Of a DNA stretch of 64,000 nucleotides, positions 11,172-23,090 are shown one piece after another (position 1 is the first letter of the stretch; each line of letters begins with the position of its first letter). Under the pieces are notes generated by a model. That model was not told the origin of the DNA, ran no database searches, and saw only the letters and a list, made by a program, of their open reading frames with translations. Both the position numbers and the translations under genes were made by a program. The DNA comes from Liopterus haemorrhoidalis (Eukaryota > Arthropoda > Insecta > Coleoptera > Dytiscidae). Location of the stretch: the NCBI GenBank assembly GCA_963971575.1, contig OZ020617.1, forward strand, positions 19,491,403 to 19,555,402. The letters run 5' to 3'.

Positions 11172-13245
11172 ATAACTTCTTCTTCTTCTTCTGGTGCCTT
11201 ATCCGCTACCGTATGTTGGCGATCATTCTGGCTATAATCGTTTTATTGACAGCAGCACGGAATAGCTCTATTGAAGTTTTTCCATACCAATGTCGTAAAA
11301 TTTTCAGCCACGAAAGCCTTCTTCCACCTTGCCCTCTACTGGCTTAGATTTTCCCCTGAATAACAAGTTGGAGGTGCTGATATTTAACTGGATTCCTCAT
11401 AATGTGTCCCAGGTATTCCAGCTTCCTGATCTTGACGTTCTTTAAGACTTCAACTTCTTTCTGCATCCTCCTGAAAACTTCGGCATTTGTACCTCTGTCG
11501 ACCCAGCTTATTCGCAGTATCCTACGATACGACCACATCTCAAAAGATTGAATTCTTTTGGATGAAGCCTCAGTGAGGGTCCATGCCTCCATTCCGTATA
11601 ATAATACAGGGAATACGTACGCCTTCAGAATGCGGACTTTAGTGTTCAGGCTCAGATTGTGGCTACAGAGTACTGGCCTCATCTTTTGAAAAGTGTCGCG
11701 AGCTCTTGCTATTCTATACTTTATTTCTGCGGAGTGGTCCCAATCCTCGTTCACGAGTGTACCAAGATACATGAAATTATGTACTCTGTGTAGGGCAACA
11801 TTGTTAATTGTGAACCCGTTGTCAGCTGGATTGGCGCCTTTGCTGATTACCATGTATTTGGTTTTAGCCACGTTGATTTTAAGACCATATTCGTCGTCCG
11901 CATTTGCAAATCTATCAAGCAGTTCCTGAAGCCCATCAGGTGTGTCAGCAATAAGAAGGGTGTCGTCCGCGTATCTGATGTTATTAATCGTTCTGCCATT
12001 TATTGCTATACCCTCTTCAATTTCGTGAAAAATCTCACTGAAAAGCTCTTCAGAGTATATGTTGAAGAGTAAGGGTGACAGAACGCAGCCTTGACGGAAT
12101 TCTCGCATTATTTCCACTTCTTTGTTAGTTCGCTTTCCACCCTGACAGCTGTTGTTTGGTTCCAGTATAGGTTAGCAATAAAAGACACATCTTTATCGTC
12201 TATCCCTGTCTTTCGGAGTGTACTGAGAAGTTTATCGTGTTTGATCTTATCAAAAGCCTTCTCGAAGTCAACGAAGCATATGTAGACATCTTTACTTACA
12301 TCTCGACAACGTTGTATTAAAACTTGCAGTGAGAAAAGAGCCTCTCTTGTACCAAGACCGCTCGTGAAACCGAACTGAGTCTTCTAGTTTTTGATAGACT
12401 CGCTGATGAATGACTTTCAAAAACAGCTTAAGTGCATGGCTCATCAAACTGATGGTACGGTAATCACTACATTTCCTTCAATTTGGATTTTTAGACAAAG
12501 TAATGAAAGTTGATTTCAACCAATCTACCGGAATAATTCCGGACTCATATATGGCATTACATAGCCTCACAAGAATGTCGAGGTGATTTTCTTGAAGAAG
12601 ATTTAGTATTTCTACCTGCACTTCATCAGGTCCTGCTGCTTTGCCATCCTTCATTCTAGCAAGTGCTTTCTCTACTTCAGCTCTCGGATTGGTGGGCTGG
12701 TTGTTGTGTCTCCAAGGTTTGGCTCGCGAGATCTGAGATCTTCAAATAATTCTTGAATATATTCCTTTCATGTGGTCAGTTTTCCTTCTATGGAAATTTT
12801 AATTTGACCTTGTTTGTTCACTAACACACTGATCTTCCTCCGCTTGCAAGTTCCCACTGTCGATTTAATCTTTATCCTTAACTTATTCTTATCTCCAAAA
12901 TAATCATGTCGAGCCTGTAGTACCTCTATTTCTGCACAGTCTTCACTATGTTTCTTTTCCTTGGCTTCTCTTATGTCGCGCCTAATTTCTTTTCGAAGTT
13001 CATTATATTTATTTTCATTCTTGCCTCTTATTTGTCTTCGCTGATCTATTTTTCTAAGTAACGCTTCCGTTATCCAATTTTGCTTAGACTCTATTCTGTC
13101 CGTTCTAAGTTTGTCCTTTGCTACTTCATTTACAGCTTGCCGAATACGGGTCCATTTTTCTTCAACGTCTGATTCAGGGATAGTAGATCCTTCTAGTTTA
13201 GTTTCCAGAAGTTGTCTGGTCTCATCTTTTAGACCTATTTAGACC
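11172..13245 (-). mobile_element. RTE-like non-LTR retrotransposon, 5'-truncated
   Basis: A minus-strand LINE body with reverse transcriptase (see pseudogene entry), a short 3' UTR that reads ...GGATAAGGCACCAG on the minus strand, and an (AAG)n tail (11176-11191 on the plus strand). This tail and the GGATAAGGCACC word are typical of insect RTE-like endonuclease-reverse transcriptase elements. Homology stops near 13245, before any endonuclease domain, so the copy is 5'-truncated, as target-primed insertions often are. Confidence 0.85.
11344..13240 (-). pseudogene. RTE-like reverse transcriptase pseudogene
   Basis: Reading 5' to 3' on the minus strand, a linker region rich in charged residues (13240-12700) is followed by 'GKAAGPDEVQVEIL' (about 12650-12600), 'SGIIPVDWLKS', 'VDFEKAFD' (near 12270), then 'RQGCVLSPLLFNIY' and 'IRYADDTLL' with YADD at 11973-11962. 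The thumb and tail follow, with 'KVRILKAYVFPVLLYGMEAW' and 'RKLEYLGHIMRN'. The last 257 codons (12117-11344) are open. Upstream there are a frameshift near 12118 and stop codons (for example near 12387), so the protein is not made. The polymerase aspartates survive in the open part. The AP-endonuclease domain is missing. Confidence 0.92.
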
Positions 13246-13384
13246 TAGATAATTAACTATTGAAAGATTCCTCTTCACTTATTGGCGCATGGTGCATGCA
13301 TCGAGATAAGGTGCCCAAAGTGAGTTGAAGAGAGTCCGTATTTTGGTGATTTTTTTTTATCTTGTTATTGCTCATCATTTGGAT

Positions 13385-13459
13385 TTCCTTTTCTTTTGTT
13401 TGGAGGAGGGGCTTTTACAAATTTTGCTATAAGGATTAAAATTCTTAGTTACGCCACTG
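13385..13459. mobile_element. Solitary hAT-like right end
   Basis: The sequence ends in CTTAGTTACGCCACTG, the reverse complement of a CAGTGGCGTAACTA-type hAT terminus. No matching left end or 8-bp duplication was found, so this is a remnant and tentative. Confidence 0.4.
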
Positions 13460-14664
13460 GCAGTACACAACCTGCTTGTTTCTTATTATTTTTCCTCTCT
13501 TCTTGTCTTGTTGTCTTCTCTTGTTGACACCAAGGGGAAATAAGTATATGAGATGTGACTCGTTATGATGTCTTATATTGACACTCATAAGCCAACAGGT
13601 AAATTATGTCCCCTTTAACTACTCAAGGTATACACATGGAATATTTGAGACAAAATATAAGACATCACTTTAGTTATTAAAGCACGTCAACACGAAAAAA
13701 CACATTTGTAAATTACCAGTAAAGTTTGGTTTTAAAACTTTCCACCCAGTCTTTTTGTTTGAAATGCACTAAAGTTTTGTTATAGCTTCTCAATATAAAT
13801 GTCATCTTGGTGAAACTTAAACGATAAAGCTATGAATTTTAAATTAACATAAAATGTTTTTTCTCTATGAGATAGAATAATATCTCGAAACAAAAGTACC
13901 TATAACTTTGAATTGAGGTATGGAGAATGAGAAAAATATATACATACGAATAGAAATGCATACATTGTGAAGTATTGCACAGAATTTAGAGTAGAAGTAA
14001 TAAAAGAAGGCAATAAAAGAGAGTTGTATGTATATGATAACATTCGAGATGAATGGAAATATGAAAATTTAACAATTGATAAGAACAGAAGATATTCCAA
14101 AAATATAAAGAAAACCTTTATGTGATTTCATGATAAATTTTACAAAGTTGTCAGTCCTTTTGTTTACTAAATTCGATGCAATAGTTCTGACAATATTCTC
14201 TGTTGTCTTTTAATTTTGTTTCTCAAAGTGTAGTTTGTGTATGGTTCACGAGACTTTACATGCCGATTGATCGACAGAGAACTGATAAACAAATATATAT
14301 CAATTTCACACAGTTCTATGTAAAATTCTTTGAGATCTGTGAACTTCTCATACCCGACATACGTCAGTAGTTTTTATTTTCGTTTTTTATATTTGAATAT
14401 ATTCTGATAAACGTTTCTTTCTGTATAAGTAGCGCTTCTATTGCAGCTAAGACTAGAGTGACCGATTGAAGACAATTATTTCTTAACAGTTATTTCTCAC
14501 TTTGCAAAAACAAATAGCATCGTTTAATTGACCTAACCTTCTAAATTGAACCATACCTTTTCCATGGCTCGTGTCGGTCAAGTAAATCCTCCCCGAGTGT
14601 ACCACTCAATGATTACAAGAATAGTATGACATGTGACACGGTTTGAGCATCTTTTACTTAGATC
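13460..14664. other. AT-rich intergenic stretch, nothing recognised
   Basis: No domain-bearing ORF, RNA gene or clear terminal repeat was found. Confidence 0.6.
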
Positions 14665-14672
14665 CTCTAAGG

Positions 14673-16101
14673 CAGTGGTACTCAACCTGGTCCCTACCGC
14701 CTACTAGTGGGCGGTAGGAATTTTTTGGTGGGCGGTAGGGGTTTTGTCCAATGCTGGCTACTCTCCGTTTTTTTTTAAATTTAATTGACGTTTTAAAAAC
14801 ATTAAAATGGAATTTTTTTAAACTATCATAAAAATTCATAGCATTATTGAAAAACATTTTCATTAAAGTTTTCATAAAATTCTTTACTGTTTATAGTTAA
14901 ATTTCTCAAAATATACAATTTTTATCGCCCGCGTATAAGTTAAATTTAAGATAAATTAAACTACATGTTTTCATTAAACCTCTACTCAAAACTTACGGGT
15001 AAGGGAAGTGTGGGTACTGTGTTACACAGGGTACTTTGTGATATCCAACGTTGCCACGTTCTGGTGCATGTATATTTGTTGCGTTTAATAATAAGCAGTG
15101 GCGCAGCCAGGATTTTGTCTTGGGGAGGGCCGAATCAAATTTCGAGGGAACGCGGGCCGCCTACGGCCCTCAACTTTATTTTTTGTGGCCCCTGAAGCCG
15201 TAATCAAAATCACTTGAGCTTATTTAGGGGAAAAATATATTTAAAAATGTAAAATATACTCTCTTCCCCTTTTCTGTTTATAAAAAAATGTGAGGAAACC
15301 CTTCGGGATATTTAAAGTTCCGTCAATGCTTATCATTTTGTATGTAAAATAGACTGCGACCAAATCAGTTCGACACCCCTTCTGTTGGATATTGATGTTT
15401 ATATTTGTTGATAAAAAAATGTAATTGTTAATCCATGTATCAAAAACTTTCAGTTGATTTTTTCTTCGATAAATACATATTTATTTATATTTTTCGCGGG
15501 ATATATTTTTGTCTCAATATTTTTCTTACTTATGTTCAGTTCTCTAAATCAGCCGCTTGGCCACAATTTGTACCGACGGAACAGACTCGTGTGAAGGTTA
15601 TACCGAAGTCAGATTTCCACTTCATCTTATCTAAATTGAGTAATTAGTTGTTTAAAACAGTTTTATCATTTGACTGGGCGAATGTTTTAGTCGATGTGTC
15701 AGGGGGAAAAAGGATCAACGCTCCCCTCATATAATTCGTTGGAGCATATTTGGAAAGTGATGTATTTTCACTTGAATAATAACGTCCCCTATCAATTTTT
15801 GTCCCCTTGGCAATCTTAAAAAAAAGTTTATTTATACGAAAATAAATAAATAAAAAATGCTAATATTGTTTACAGTGAAGTAAGGGAGAGGCCCAGGCCC
15901 GTCGCCTCCCCCCCCCCTTTACTGCGCCACTGATAATAAGAGATGATGCAGTAAGTTATTTTATAAAGATTTTTGCAGCTAAATTTTGCGAAAGTATTTG
16001 ATAAGTTATTATTATTATACAACAGGTGGGTGGTATGAATATTTTTCTACCAATAGAGATGCTAAAGTGGGCGGTAGGAATGAAAATATTGAGTACCCCT
16101 G
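14673..16101. mobile_element. hAT element with 8-bp TSD, host of a nested element
   Basis: The left end CAGTGGTACTCAACCTGG and the right end TATTGAGTACCCCTG are inverted, with GGGCGGTAGGAAT blocks next to both ends. The octamer CTCTAAGG flanks it perfectly (14665-14672 and 16102-16109). Removing the nested element (15096-15932 plus one duplicated octamer) leaves about 585 bp with no transposase, so it is a MITE. The right-hand duplication directly abuts another hAT-like terminus at 16110. Confidence 0.92.
15096..15932. mobile_element. Nested hAT-type element, CAGTGGCGCAG ends, 8-bp TSD
   Basis: The terminal inverted repeats are CAGTGGCGCAGCCAGG and ACTGCGCCACTG. The octamer ATAATAAG flanks it perfectly (15088-15095 and 15933-15940). 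GC-rich ends (GGGCCGCC...GGCCC and a C run at 15907-15917) surround an AT-rich core without a transposase. A second, inverted and interrupted copy lies at 30972-32759. It inserted after the surrounding hAT element. Confidence 0.92.
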
Positions 16102-16109
16102 CTCTAAGG

Positions 16110-16202
16110 CAAGGGTGGCCAATCTTTTGTGGTCCATGTGCCAATTTTTTCACTCTCTAATTCAGAATGCCATACGACGCTTGTAAAAATATGATAATAT
16201 TT
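16110..16202 (+). mobile_element. hAT-like left end (CAAGGGTGGCCAATC)
   Basis: CAAGGGTGGCCAATCTTTTG followed by GTGGTCCATGTGCCA looks like the left terminus of a hAT family whose ends read CAGGGGTGGCCAA with a GGTCCA/TGGACC subterminal motif. It starts directly after the CTCTAAGG duplication of the neighbouring element. The other end was not found. Confidence 0.5.
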
Positions 16203-16631
16203 TGATGAACAGATTAACAATACAAAAATATCGTGTAAAATATTAAATGAAAACTTTTAATATTCAAATTAACAAACGCAAACTAATTAAAAATCACGAG
16301 ATTACATTCAAAAAGTACCCAAATATTGTTGTCATATAAAGCGAGGCCGGTTCAAATTTGACCTATATTTTATATTTCTCTGGTCGATACAAATTATGAA
16401 TTAACATTATATATACATCATTTTTCTAAGTACCAACCTACTTAAAAATAAATTTGTCTCATCAATCCGATAGACTTTGTATTCCCATCGAAATAAACCC
16501 TTTTTGTTGGTGACGCAACCTATTTTGAATCGCATCCATCACTTTGCTTACGTGCTAAGAACTAACGTTACTAACGTTTAAAATCCTAGCTTTTCCTTTA
16601 CCGAAACTCGTTATTACTCTGGATGAAAAAG

Positions 16632-16733
16632 GGATCTATTCTGTAACTTGTCGACATGCACAGTACACTGCACTGTACGAACTTTCGACATTTCACTGTA
16701 AAAAGAAATGTCGAAAAGTTTACAGAATAGACC
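16632..16733. mobile_element. Short MITE with about 28-bp inverted ends
   Basis: GGATCTATTCTGTAACTTGTCG on the left is the near reverse complement of the right end, where CGAAAAGTTTACAG is followed by AATAGACC. The total is about 100 bp. An internal AGTACACTGCACTGTAC hairpin lies in the centre. The target duplication is unclear. Confidence 0.6.
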
Positions 16734-17126
16734 ACCTGGTCAACTTTTCATTTGTTATCAGGATGCACAAAAGACGCTGGGCAGGCAGCATTCGTAAGTT
16801 TTACACGCGCTCTCATCTATTCTGGAAGCATTCCCACCAATCAGCGACTGTTATGAGTGAAACAACTCTTCTTCAAATTGTTTTGAAGTCTAATGAATCT
16901 TTCGCTTTTACATCTTCATTGAAAAGAAATTTTATAATAACACGTTGTGCCACCGAATTTGGATTATCATTAGATACCATCGTTAATAAAATTGACAGTA
17001 TTGATTGAAATAATTGAATTAAAAAATTGACATATCGAAGTTAAGATGCAATTATTTATGGCATTAGCTCTTCTATTGTGTTCAGAAAACAATAAAATGC
17101 AGATCAGTTTTAAACCTCCCTCGTAG

Positions 17127-17180
17127 TTAACTACGAAATCCTGAAATGTGTAGAAATTCGCAGTTCACATCAGTTTTTTA
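17127..17180 (-). repeat. Dispersed GTGTGAA-TTCACAC motif, copy a (degraded)
   Basis: AATCCTGAAATGTGTAGAAA then TTCACATCAGTTTTTTATTT. The same motif, better preserved, occurs at 36908-36955, 37930-37985, 45913-45956 and 49499-49540. Confidence 0.6.
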
Positions 17181-18089
17181 TTTCTAAAGCGTGGATGGTT
17201 GACATTACTTTCTACACCTAGGGAATAAATTTGGTATTTTCCCCGTTCACACCTTGTTGGACTTAATTAAACTTTACATTTTGTATTCCTTTTTGTACAT
17301 GATTAAATATAAATCTCTAATTTATTTCTTTTTGTTTCAGGTAAATATCATTCAAGTATTTCAACATTAAGATTTATAATAACTAACATTCTCACTGGTA
17401 AGTTATTTCAATCTTAAAACTACGAAGAGAAGTTTGGAAAATAATAAAAAAGCATCAATACGATCCATAATAGATATCCATAATCTCCCCATTTCGGAAT
17501 CTTATCTTCCGATATTGTGCAGCCAGTTCTGAAGTTGAGTCAGCCTCAAGTATTTAATATTTAAAATGAGTACCTACTTATTCAGGTATAATAGGATTGT
17601 TCGAATTGTCACGTTAACCACGAGGCTTTCATATACCGGGTTAATACTTTTACGCCGGAATATAGGAAACTAACATGGAAAGCTACATTTTTGGTGATTC
17701 TTGCTCCCCATTTTAATTTAAGGTAATCATATATCTGCAGAGGACCTCCTCCTTGGACTTGGACTTGGACTTATACTTGGACTTAGTTGGTCGCCTGATC
17801 AGTTGTTATGAATTGGTATTTGTTTCTTACAAACCCTGTATGTAAAATAAGAAAGGATAAATATTTTAACAACCGAAATAGATTTTTTTTTCGCGCCTAA
17901 TCATTTCAAATCTTTTCAATCTATTTTGTTATTTTCAGTTTTATTTTTAATTCTTTTACCGCTAAACGTAGGAAAATTTCATATTCATTTTATTTATTTA
18001 TTGTTTTTTTAAATAATAATGTTCTGCAATAAATCTGACTAATATGAGTACTATCTACTAAAGTTGGTACTGCAATTGATGAAGTAGCA
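17181..18089. other. AT-rich intergenic stretch with (CTTGGA)n
   Basis: A hexanucleotide repeat, (CTTGGA)n, lies at about 17751-17785. No gene or terminal repeat was recognised in the rest. Confidence 0.6.
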
Positions 18090-18420
18090 TGTGAAAACCC
18101 AGAATTATAGTTCCAACATGACAATTGCCCAGCTCATTTTGGAATAAAAGTAAAAGAACATTCGAATCAAACGTTTCTAAATCGGTGGATTAGTCGAGGT
18201 GGTGCAATAAACTGCCAGATCTCCTGATTTGGCACTATGCAATTTCTTTTTATGGGATCACATTGATAATAAAATTTATAAAACCCGTCACCCAAAAATT
18301 ATTTCTTTGAGGAATGCAATCTTTGCAGAATACGCGTTAATAGCAAAAAGACAACTTGCAAAGAGACGCAATTCATTTGATAGCAGAATGTAATCTTTTT
18401 AGGGGCAGAATGGTGACTTC
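18090..18420 (+). pseudogene. Tc1/mariner-type transposase C-terminal fragment
   Basis: The translation gives 'FQHDNCPAHFGIKVKEHSNQ' and 'LNRWISRGGAIN', then after a small deletion 'RSPDLALCNFFLWDHI' and 'KIYKTRHP'. This is the DDE C-terminal pattern Q.D..P.H - W(I)GRGG.I.WP.RSPDL.P.DFFLWG of insect Tc1/mariner-superfamily transposases. The deletion removes the WPA residues and shifts the frame. The first catalytic D region and N-terminal HTH domains are not seen upstream. This is a dead fragment. Confidence 0.82.
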
Positions 18421-18737
18421 AGAACATTTACTATAATTTCTTAAATAGTAATACATTTGTTAACCTGTTTTTGTTAATAAATATTTACTATTTTAATTGA
18501 ATATATCAAATTATGTAATGAGATAAATAAATAATAAAAATAATAGGTTCCCAAAGTCTAGATAGACGTAATGCGGTAGGGAAGGTACGTTCCATGTTCC
18601 TAGACCACCGGCCATAGATATGAAAGCCACATGAAGCAAAATGTTATGTTTGTTAACTATTTGTATGTAGCTAGGTATTTTTGATAGAGTTTTCGATTGT
18701 CACCATTGTAAACGTTATAAGGTAATATGAGTAAATT

Positions 18738-19005
18738 GCCAGCTTCGGTAGCTCAGAGATAGCGTCCCTGCTTCTCGTTGTAAAAGTCCTGGGTTCGAAT
18801 CCCGTTCAGGGCATGAATATTTCTATTCGTCCTTATCACTTCATCCTCATTAAAAAAAAATAATAAATAATATTAAAGAAAATCATCCCATCATAAATTT
18901 ATCACCGCTCCCAAACCGGATTTGAGTCATCGTGGGAGTTGTAAACCTGAAACTTCACTCTTCTGAGTGAAAGGCCTGTGCCAAATATAAAGTAGCAATA
19001 CTAGG
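18738..19005 (+). mobile_element. tRNA-derived SINE
   Basis: A tRNA-like head has an A-box-like GGTAGCTCAGAGATAGCG (from about 18748) and a perfect B box, GGGTTCGAATCCC (18791-18803). A body follows with an A-rich patch and CTGAGTGAAAGGCCTGTGCC near 18965-18985. It does not fold as a full tRNA, because the acceptor arm is not complementary, so it is a SINE rather than a tRNA gene. The phrase GTTCGAATCCCGTTCAGG recurs in the SINE at 34676. Confidence 0.75.
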
Positions 19006-19019
19006 CTATCGATCACAGC

Positions 19020-19320
19020 AGAAATATACTGCAACAAACTGGACGAAATGATGCAAAAACTTAAAGAAAAACAGCCTAGATTGGTCAACAGATCGACTCA
19101 TATCTTATTGCATGATAACGCTAGACCACACACTGCACAAATGACTGTGGCAAAACTTCAGGAATTGGAGTTGGAACTTCTTCATCATCCTCCTTATACA
19201 ACAGTTTAATTCCGACAATGCTGTAAAACTGGCCTTCCAGGAATTCATTGACTCTCCAGGATTTTATACCACCTGCCGCTTAAATGGCAAAAGTGTATAG
19301 GCAATATGGGTGCATACTTT
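19020..19320 (+). pseudogene. mariner transposase fragment (DD34D C-terminal half)
   Basis: The frame reads 'CNKLDEMMQKLKEKQPRLV', 'HILLHDNARPHTAQ' and 'LHHPPYTT', the YCQQLDRL..AL..KRP / HDNARPHT / LPHPPYSPDLAPSDYH order of mariner transposases. The segment with the third catalytic Asp (PDLAPSD) is deleted. The sequence picks up again with 'NAVKLAFQEFIDS' and 'FYTTCR', matching the family's C-terminus. It is not functional. Confidence 0.87.
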
Positions 19321-20236
19321 CATGAATAAAATAATTTCTTATATTTGTAAGTTATCAACCAACTTTACCTTTTTTCTACAAATTTCATCTTTGACGACCT
19401 AATACATAAATAGATATTGTACCATTAAATCAAAAGGGCCCACGGGTAAAAGAAGCCTATTATAGATTTATAGATTAGCTAAGCACTTGAAGAGTTAGTT
19501 GCTATCACAGTAATGATCAACATTTCTCAAATATGTGGCCATAAATCTCTGATACAGGCCTGTTGAATATTTCTTGAAAATGTATTTATAAATATTTTAT
19601 TAAATTGAACTGTTCAAAATTAACTTAAGTATTTTCAAAGGCAGTTAATATCTCTTCGTTGTTTCATTATAAATTGACCTAAAACTTCGTGACCGAGTCT
19701 CGCTCGAACTATGGATAACTGAAGCATATGGTTCGTAACTATTTGGCCCATTTCAGCGCATAGAACCTATGCATTTTCCAACACATTACGCATGTTTATG
19801 ACCCTCTTTCCACTACCCTAATAATGGAGAGCTTTTAGCGACGTTTCACAGCACCGCTATTATTTATAGTTTGGCTGAACATATAATGATATGAGAATGT
19901 TTAACGAACCTGAGCAGAAATGGAGTTTTTATTAACTTCTCTTGTATGAAATATTTCCTAGTTCGAATGGTAAATCAGTTTTATATTTTATGAACTCTCC
20001 TAAACTCTTTGTTTTAAAATAAGTTATATTTAGGATCTCCGTAAAATATTATGCATAGTATCTTGTTTATTAAAAAATTCTGACACAATTCAGAGATTTC
20101 TTGTTTTATGTGAAAGGTAGCCTTTCTATTCCATTAAATATTTTAAAATGTAAACCCATTCGGGATAGTAGAACTAACCAAAATGTGGCTTTCCTATAGT
20201 ACTGCGAATCTAGAAACAGATAATTTACATCCTTGG
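19321..20236. other. AT-rich intergenic stretch, nothing recognised
   Basis: No domain-bearing frame or terminal repeat was found. Confidence 0.6.
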
Positions 20237-20626
20237 CTCTAGACTAGGGGTCCCAACACTTTTTCGGAAAAGGGCCATTTATACACTCGCCAACAAAAAA
20301 AAGGGACGGTCTTATAATTATAATTGAATCGGTAAGTAAAAGAAAAGTACATTTCCAAAATTGCAGTTTTGAGTAAACAAGAAAAAACTGTTTATCTGAA
20401 AAACTATGGCTTTGCCGATATTTTATCGCATTAGAAAGATGTAGTATTTCTACAAAATTATAAAATTAAATTTGTGAAATAAAAAGTCATAAATAAGATA
20501 ATTGTAAAATTTGACGGTGTATTTGTATTGTTCTTTCACTCAATTCTCAAAAAATTAAAATAATTTTTTTTTGAAATACTTTATTGATAAATTTAAAGAA
20601 ATAAGATAATAATTCTTGAAACTAAG

Positions 20627-21150
20627 TTATTCTTGAGTCTTCTTAACCATTTTCCATGAGGTAATATGGTAGTAGAGCTCTAAATCATCTTCAAACATAT
20701 ACTGCATAACTTTCTTAATGTCTTTTATTTTTGCTGCATTGTTTGGAAGAAGTTCTTGATACACTTTTTGTCTTGATACCTGAGGAATGACATTTGGTTT
20801 TATCAATTTGAAACTATGAGAAAAACAACCCTCTATTAAGGTGCTTGTGGTAACGTATCCTGCTGCATCACTGCTGTATGTAAACTCTGTTTGTATTGAG
20901 ATATATAGAATTTTACCTGTTGATCGATAGACTTGCAAGTTTTTTTTTTATAGAATTTGGACCCCCAGTTGTTAAAGTCATAAATATCGCTGTAAGTAAT
21001 AAAAGTTTACGTAAATGGTTTAGTTTTTCTGCAAGATAAAATTATTTTATCATACACTTCTGGTTGATAAACACGATCAGATCTTCTTACTAATTTCTTA
21101 ACGTTTCCAAAATCCCGATCACAGGGTAAAAACGAATGACCGATTATAAC
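20627..21150 (-). pseudogene. DUF7869-like transposon-derived protein fragment
   Basis: On the minus strand one frame reads 'GHSFLPCDRDFG' (near 21137) and 'SDRVYQPEVYDKIILSCRKT'. After a frame change, a 103-residue open stretch (20938-20627) ends with 'IPQVSRQKVYQELLPN', 'IKDIKKVMQYMFEDDL' and 'YYHIT'. This order (HSFLP.DRDFG, then a C-terminal K..DL..L..FIP...FY) is familiar from DUF7869-type proteins that are multicopy in arthropod genomes and probably transposon-encoded. The function is not established. Frameshifts mark it as a relic. The family name is from memory. Confidence 0.6.
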
Positions 21151-21602
21151 CGTTGAGCGAAAGAACAGTATATGCGCCGCTCTTATATCGTTCTTTCACT
21201 CACCTGTCGAATAGTATTTTGGCTATCTCAGTTAAAAATGTTAATTTTGGCGCTTATATTGTTCTTTCACTCACCGGTTCAATTTAAAGGCTGATAAAAA
21301 ATTATTGATTAGATGACTTAGATGATAAACGTTTAAAAAATTATTTAAACGTTTTAATAGGACACTATTAAGTATCATAGCAATAAAATGTTTCAAAAGT
21401 CTGTACAATACCCAATAACCGTTTTCGATTGCTTGCTTGAGGCTGTAATAATAAATAATGCCCGTTTGAACGGAGACCACGATATGGCATATCAAGTAAA
21501 TGTATTGTTACACAAATAAATCATTATTAAAATAAAATTTTGGGTATTAGTCATCCATCTCAGGTATTTATAAACTCTTTGCCTGTGTTTTTTGAGCAAT
21601 GA

Positions 21603-21930
21603 ATGCGACCCAAAGACGCTGCACGAGCTGCATCGTTACCTGAAGATGGACGCAGTATTAATTATACTACAAAGCGTCATCACAGAGTTGGTCCCTACAC
21701 AAAGAAATCAGGTTCAAATTATCCACAAGTCACAAGCACTTTAAACGACCGTGTCTCTACCATACCATTTCTGCGCGATATTAACTTGCTCTCAACTTTT
21801 CTCGCACGTTGTCTCACCGAAGATCGAAATTTCACAATTTCACCACTAACTGTTCAAATAAGGTTAAGATAAAAGATAAGGAGTTTGTATGTAGAAGACC
21901 TGCAACTCATACTAGGGAAGCATAGCTTTT
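21603..21930 (+). pseudogene. Tc1-like transposase N-terminal (HTH) fragment
   Basis: The translation 'RPKDAARAASLPEDGRSINY', 'HHRVGPYTKKSGSNYPQVT' and 'LARCLTEDRNFTISPLTVQI' follows the paired-type HTH region of insect Tc1-like transposases (AA.L.EDGRS...VA, GRPR.TS..DDR, TVS..TV..RL). The helix containing VAR..gVS is partly deleted. A stop follows at about 21870 and the DDE domain is not recognisable. A related, more broken copy lies at 58754-59190. Confidence 0.8.
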
Positions 21931-22429
21931 ACAAATGAGTCATGGTTGCTTTTAAAATCTCCAAATGCCTTCAGAATACTCATTTTCGTACATCAGGAAA
22001 TTTTAAACTGAACTTCGATTCATTTATGCACAATATACAGCTGTGTCCAGCCAATTCAAAGGCTCACCAGCAAACCGAAATCTTTCACCTCGTTGATTTG
22101 CGAGTAAGGTTGAGCAAATTTGAAGTTTTCTGGATACAAACCCTTGTTACCTCAACCTTTTTTGAACAGTTCTATTCAGCGTCCATCTTCATGTAACGAA
22201 GCGGCTCGTGCAACGTCAAATCGCATTTTAATTTTATTGGACAAAAAACACTTGCAATAGTTTATTAATACGAAGGTGTCATGTTCATAGATTTTCTAGA
22301 AATCTCTTTTGTTTTGCTCGTCCAGTATTTCGAAATCCTTCTCTTTTTTTGCCGATAATACGATACCTATCGTATTATCGGTACAATGGATAGTCAAGAT
22401 TTCTTCCTTTCCAGCTCTTTTATCTTAGT

Positions 22430-23090
22430 AAGATATACACTTCCTTTAACTTATTCCTCCATTCATCTCTCTCTTTGGATATACTCTTTAAGTTGGCGGT
22501 CTTGAGCTTTCCGAAGTTCCTCACTATATTGCATTTTCATCAGTTACTAGGTGTTCCTTGAGGTCTTACTACGGAATTGGATCCGTAGATTTTTAGTGCA
22601 TTTCCTTCCTTGTCTATCTGAATCAGATGATCCAGCCATCTCAGATGTTTTTTTTTTAAGAAGCCTATAATATTAGCATCTCAAAACATCTGTTCTAATT
22701 CGTAGTTCATTCGGATTCTCCAGTCACCATTCTCAATCACAGCTCAGAAAATTTTCCGCAACAATTTGCTCTCAAAAGCTCTAAGTCCTTTCGTCATTTT
22801 GTGACAATAATCATATTTCTGTACCATATCATAACTGGTCTTACAATTGTTTTACATATGGTGTATTTAGTATTTCTATTGAAATTCTTGGATTTTATTA
22901 CAGTCATAAGGCTGTAATAACGTTATTTATCTAGTAAAACACGTCTTTTTATTTCTTTAATCATGTTACTCGTTAAGTTGGTGTAAAAAACTAGGTATAC
23001 AAATTCCTTAGAAATTTCAAAGGTGTTGTTTTCAATCAAATTACGTTCGTCTTCGTTAGTATTTCATTCTATTTTAATAACCTTTGGGTC
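22430..23090 (-). pseudogene. LINE ORF2 tail, decayed
   Basis: The minus-strand translation includes 'RAFESKLLRKIF', 'ENGDWRIRMNYE' and 'RWLDHLIQIDKEGNALKIYG', separated by stops. This matches the region after the reverse transcriptase thumb in many arthropod LINEs (LR.FERKILRKIFGP..E.G.WRIR.N.EL, RWLGHV.RM). No catalytic domain survives. Confidence 0.75.

Larger units (their letters stand above)
20284..21930 (+). mobile_element. Tc1-like element (copy 1), interrupted
   Basis: It begins with TACACTCGCCAACAAAAAAA followed by GGGACGGTC, a Tc1-like terminal repeat shared with TACACTGGCCGACAAAC at 58482. GGCTGATAAAA and AACAATAAATAATGCCC-type leader blocks also recur in both copies (here 21288 onward, and 58528 onward). 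Between 20530 and 21280 unrelated sequence is inserted, bounded by repeats of GTTCTTTCACTCA. The right terminal repeat was not found. Confidence 0.6.

Noticed and set aside
18738..18812. Possible tRNA gene
   Set aside because: The B box is good but the acceptor and D arms do not pair; it is a SINE head. The same applies at 34676 and 45420.
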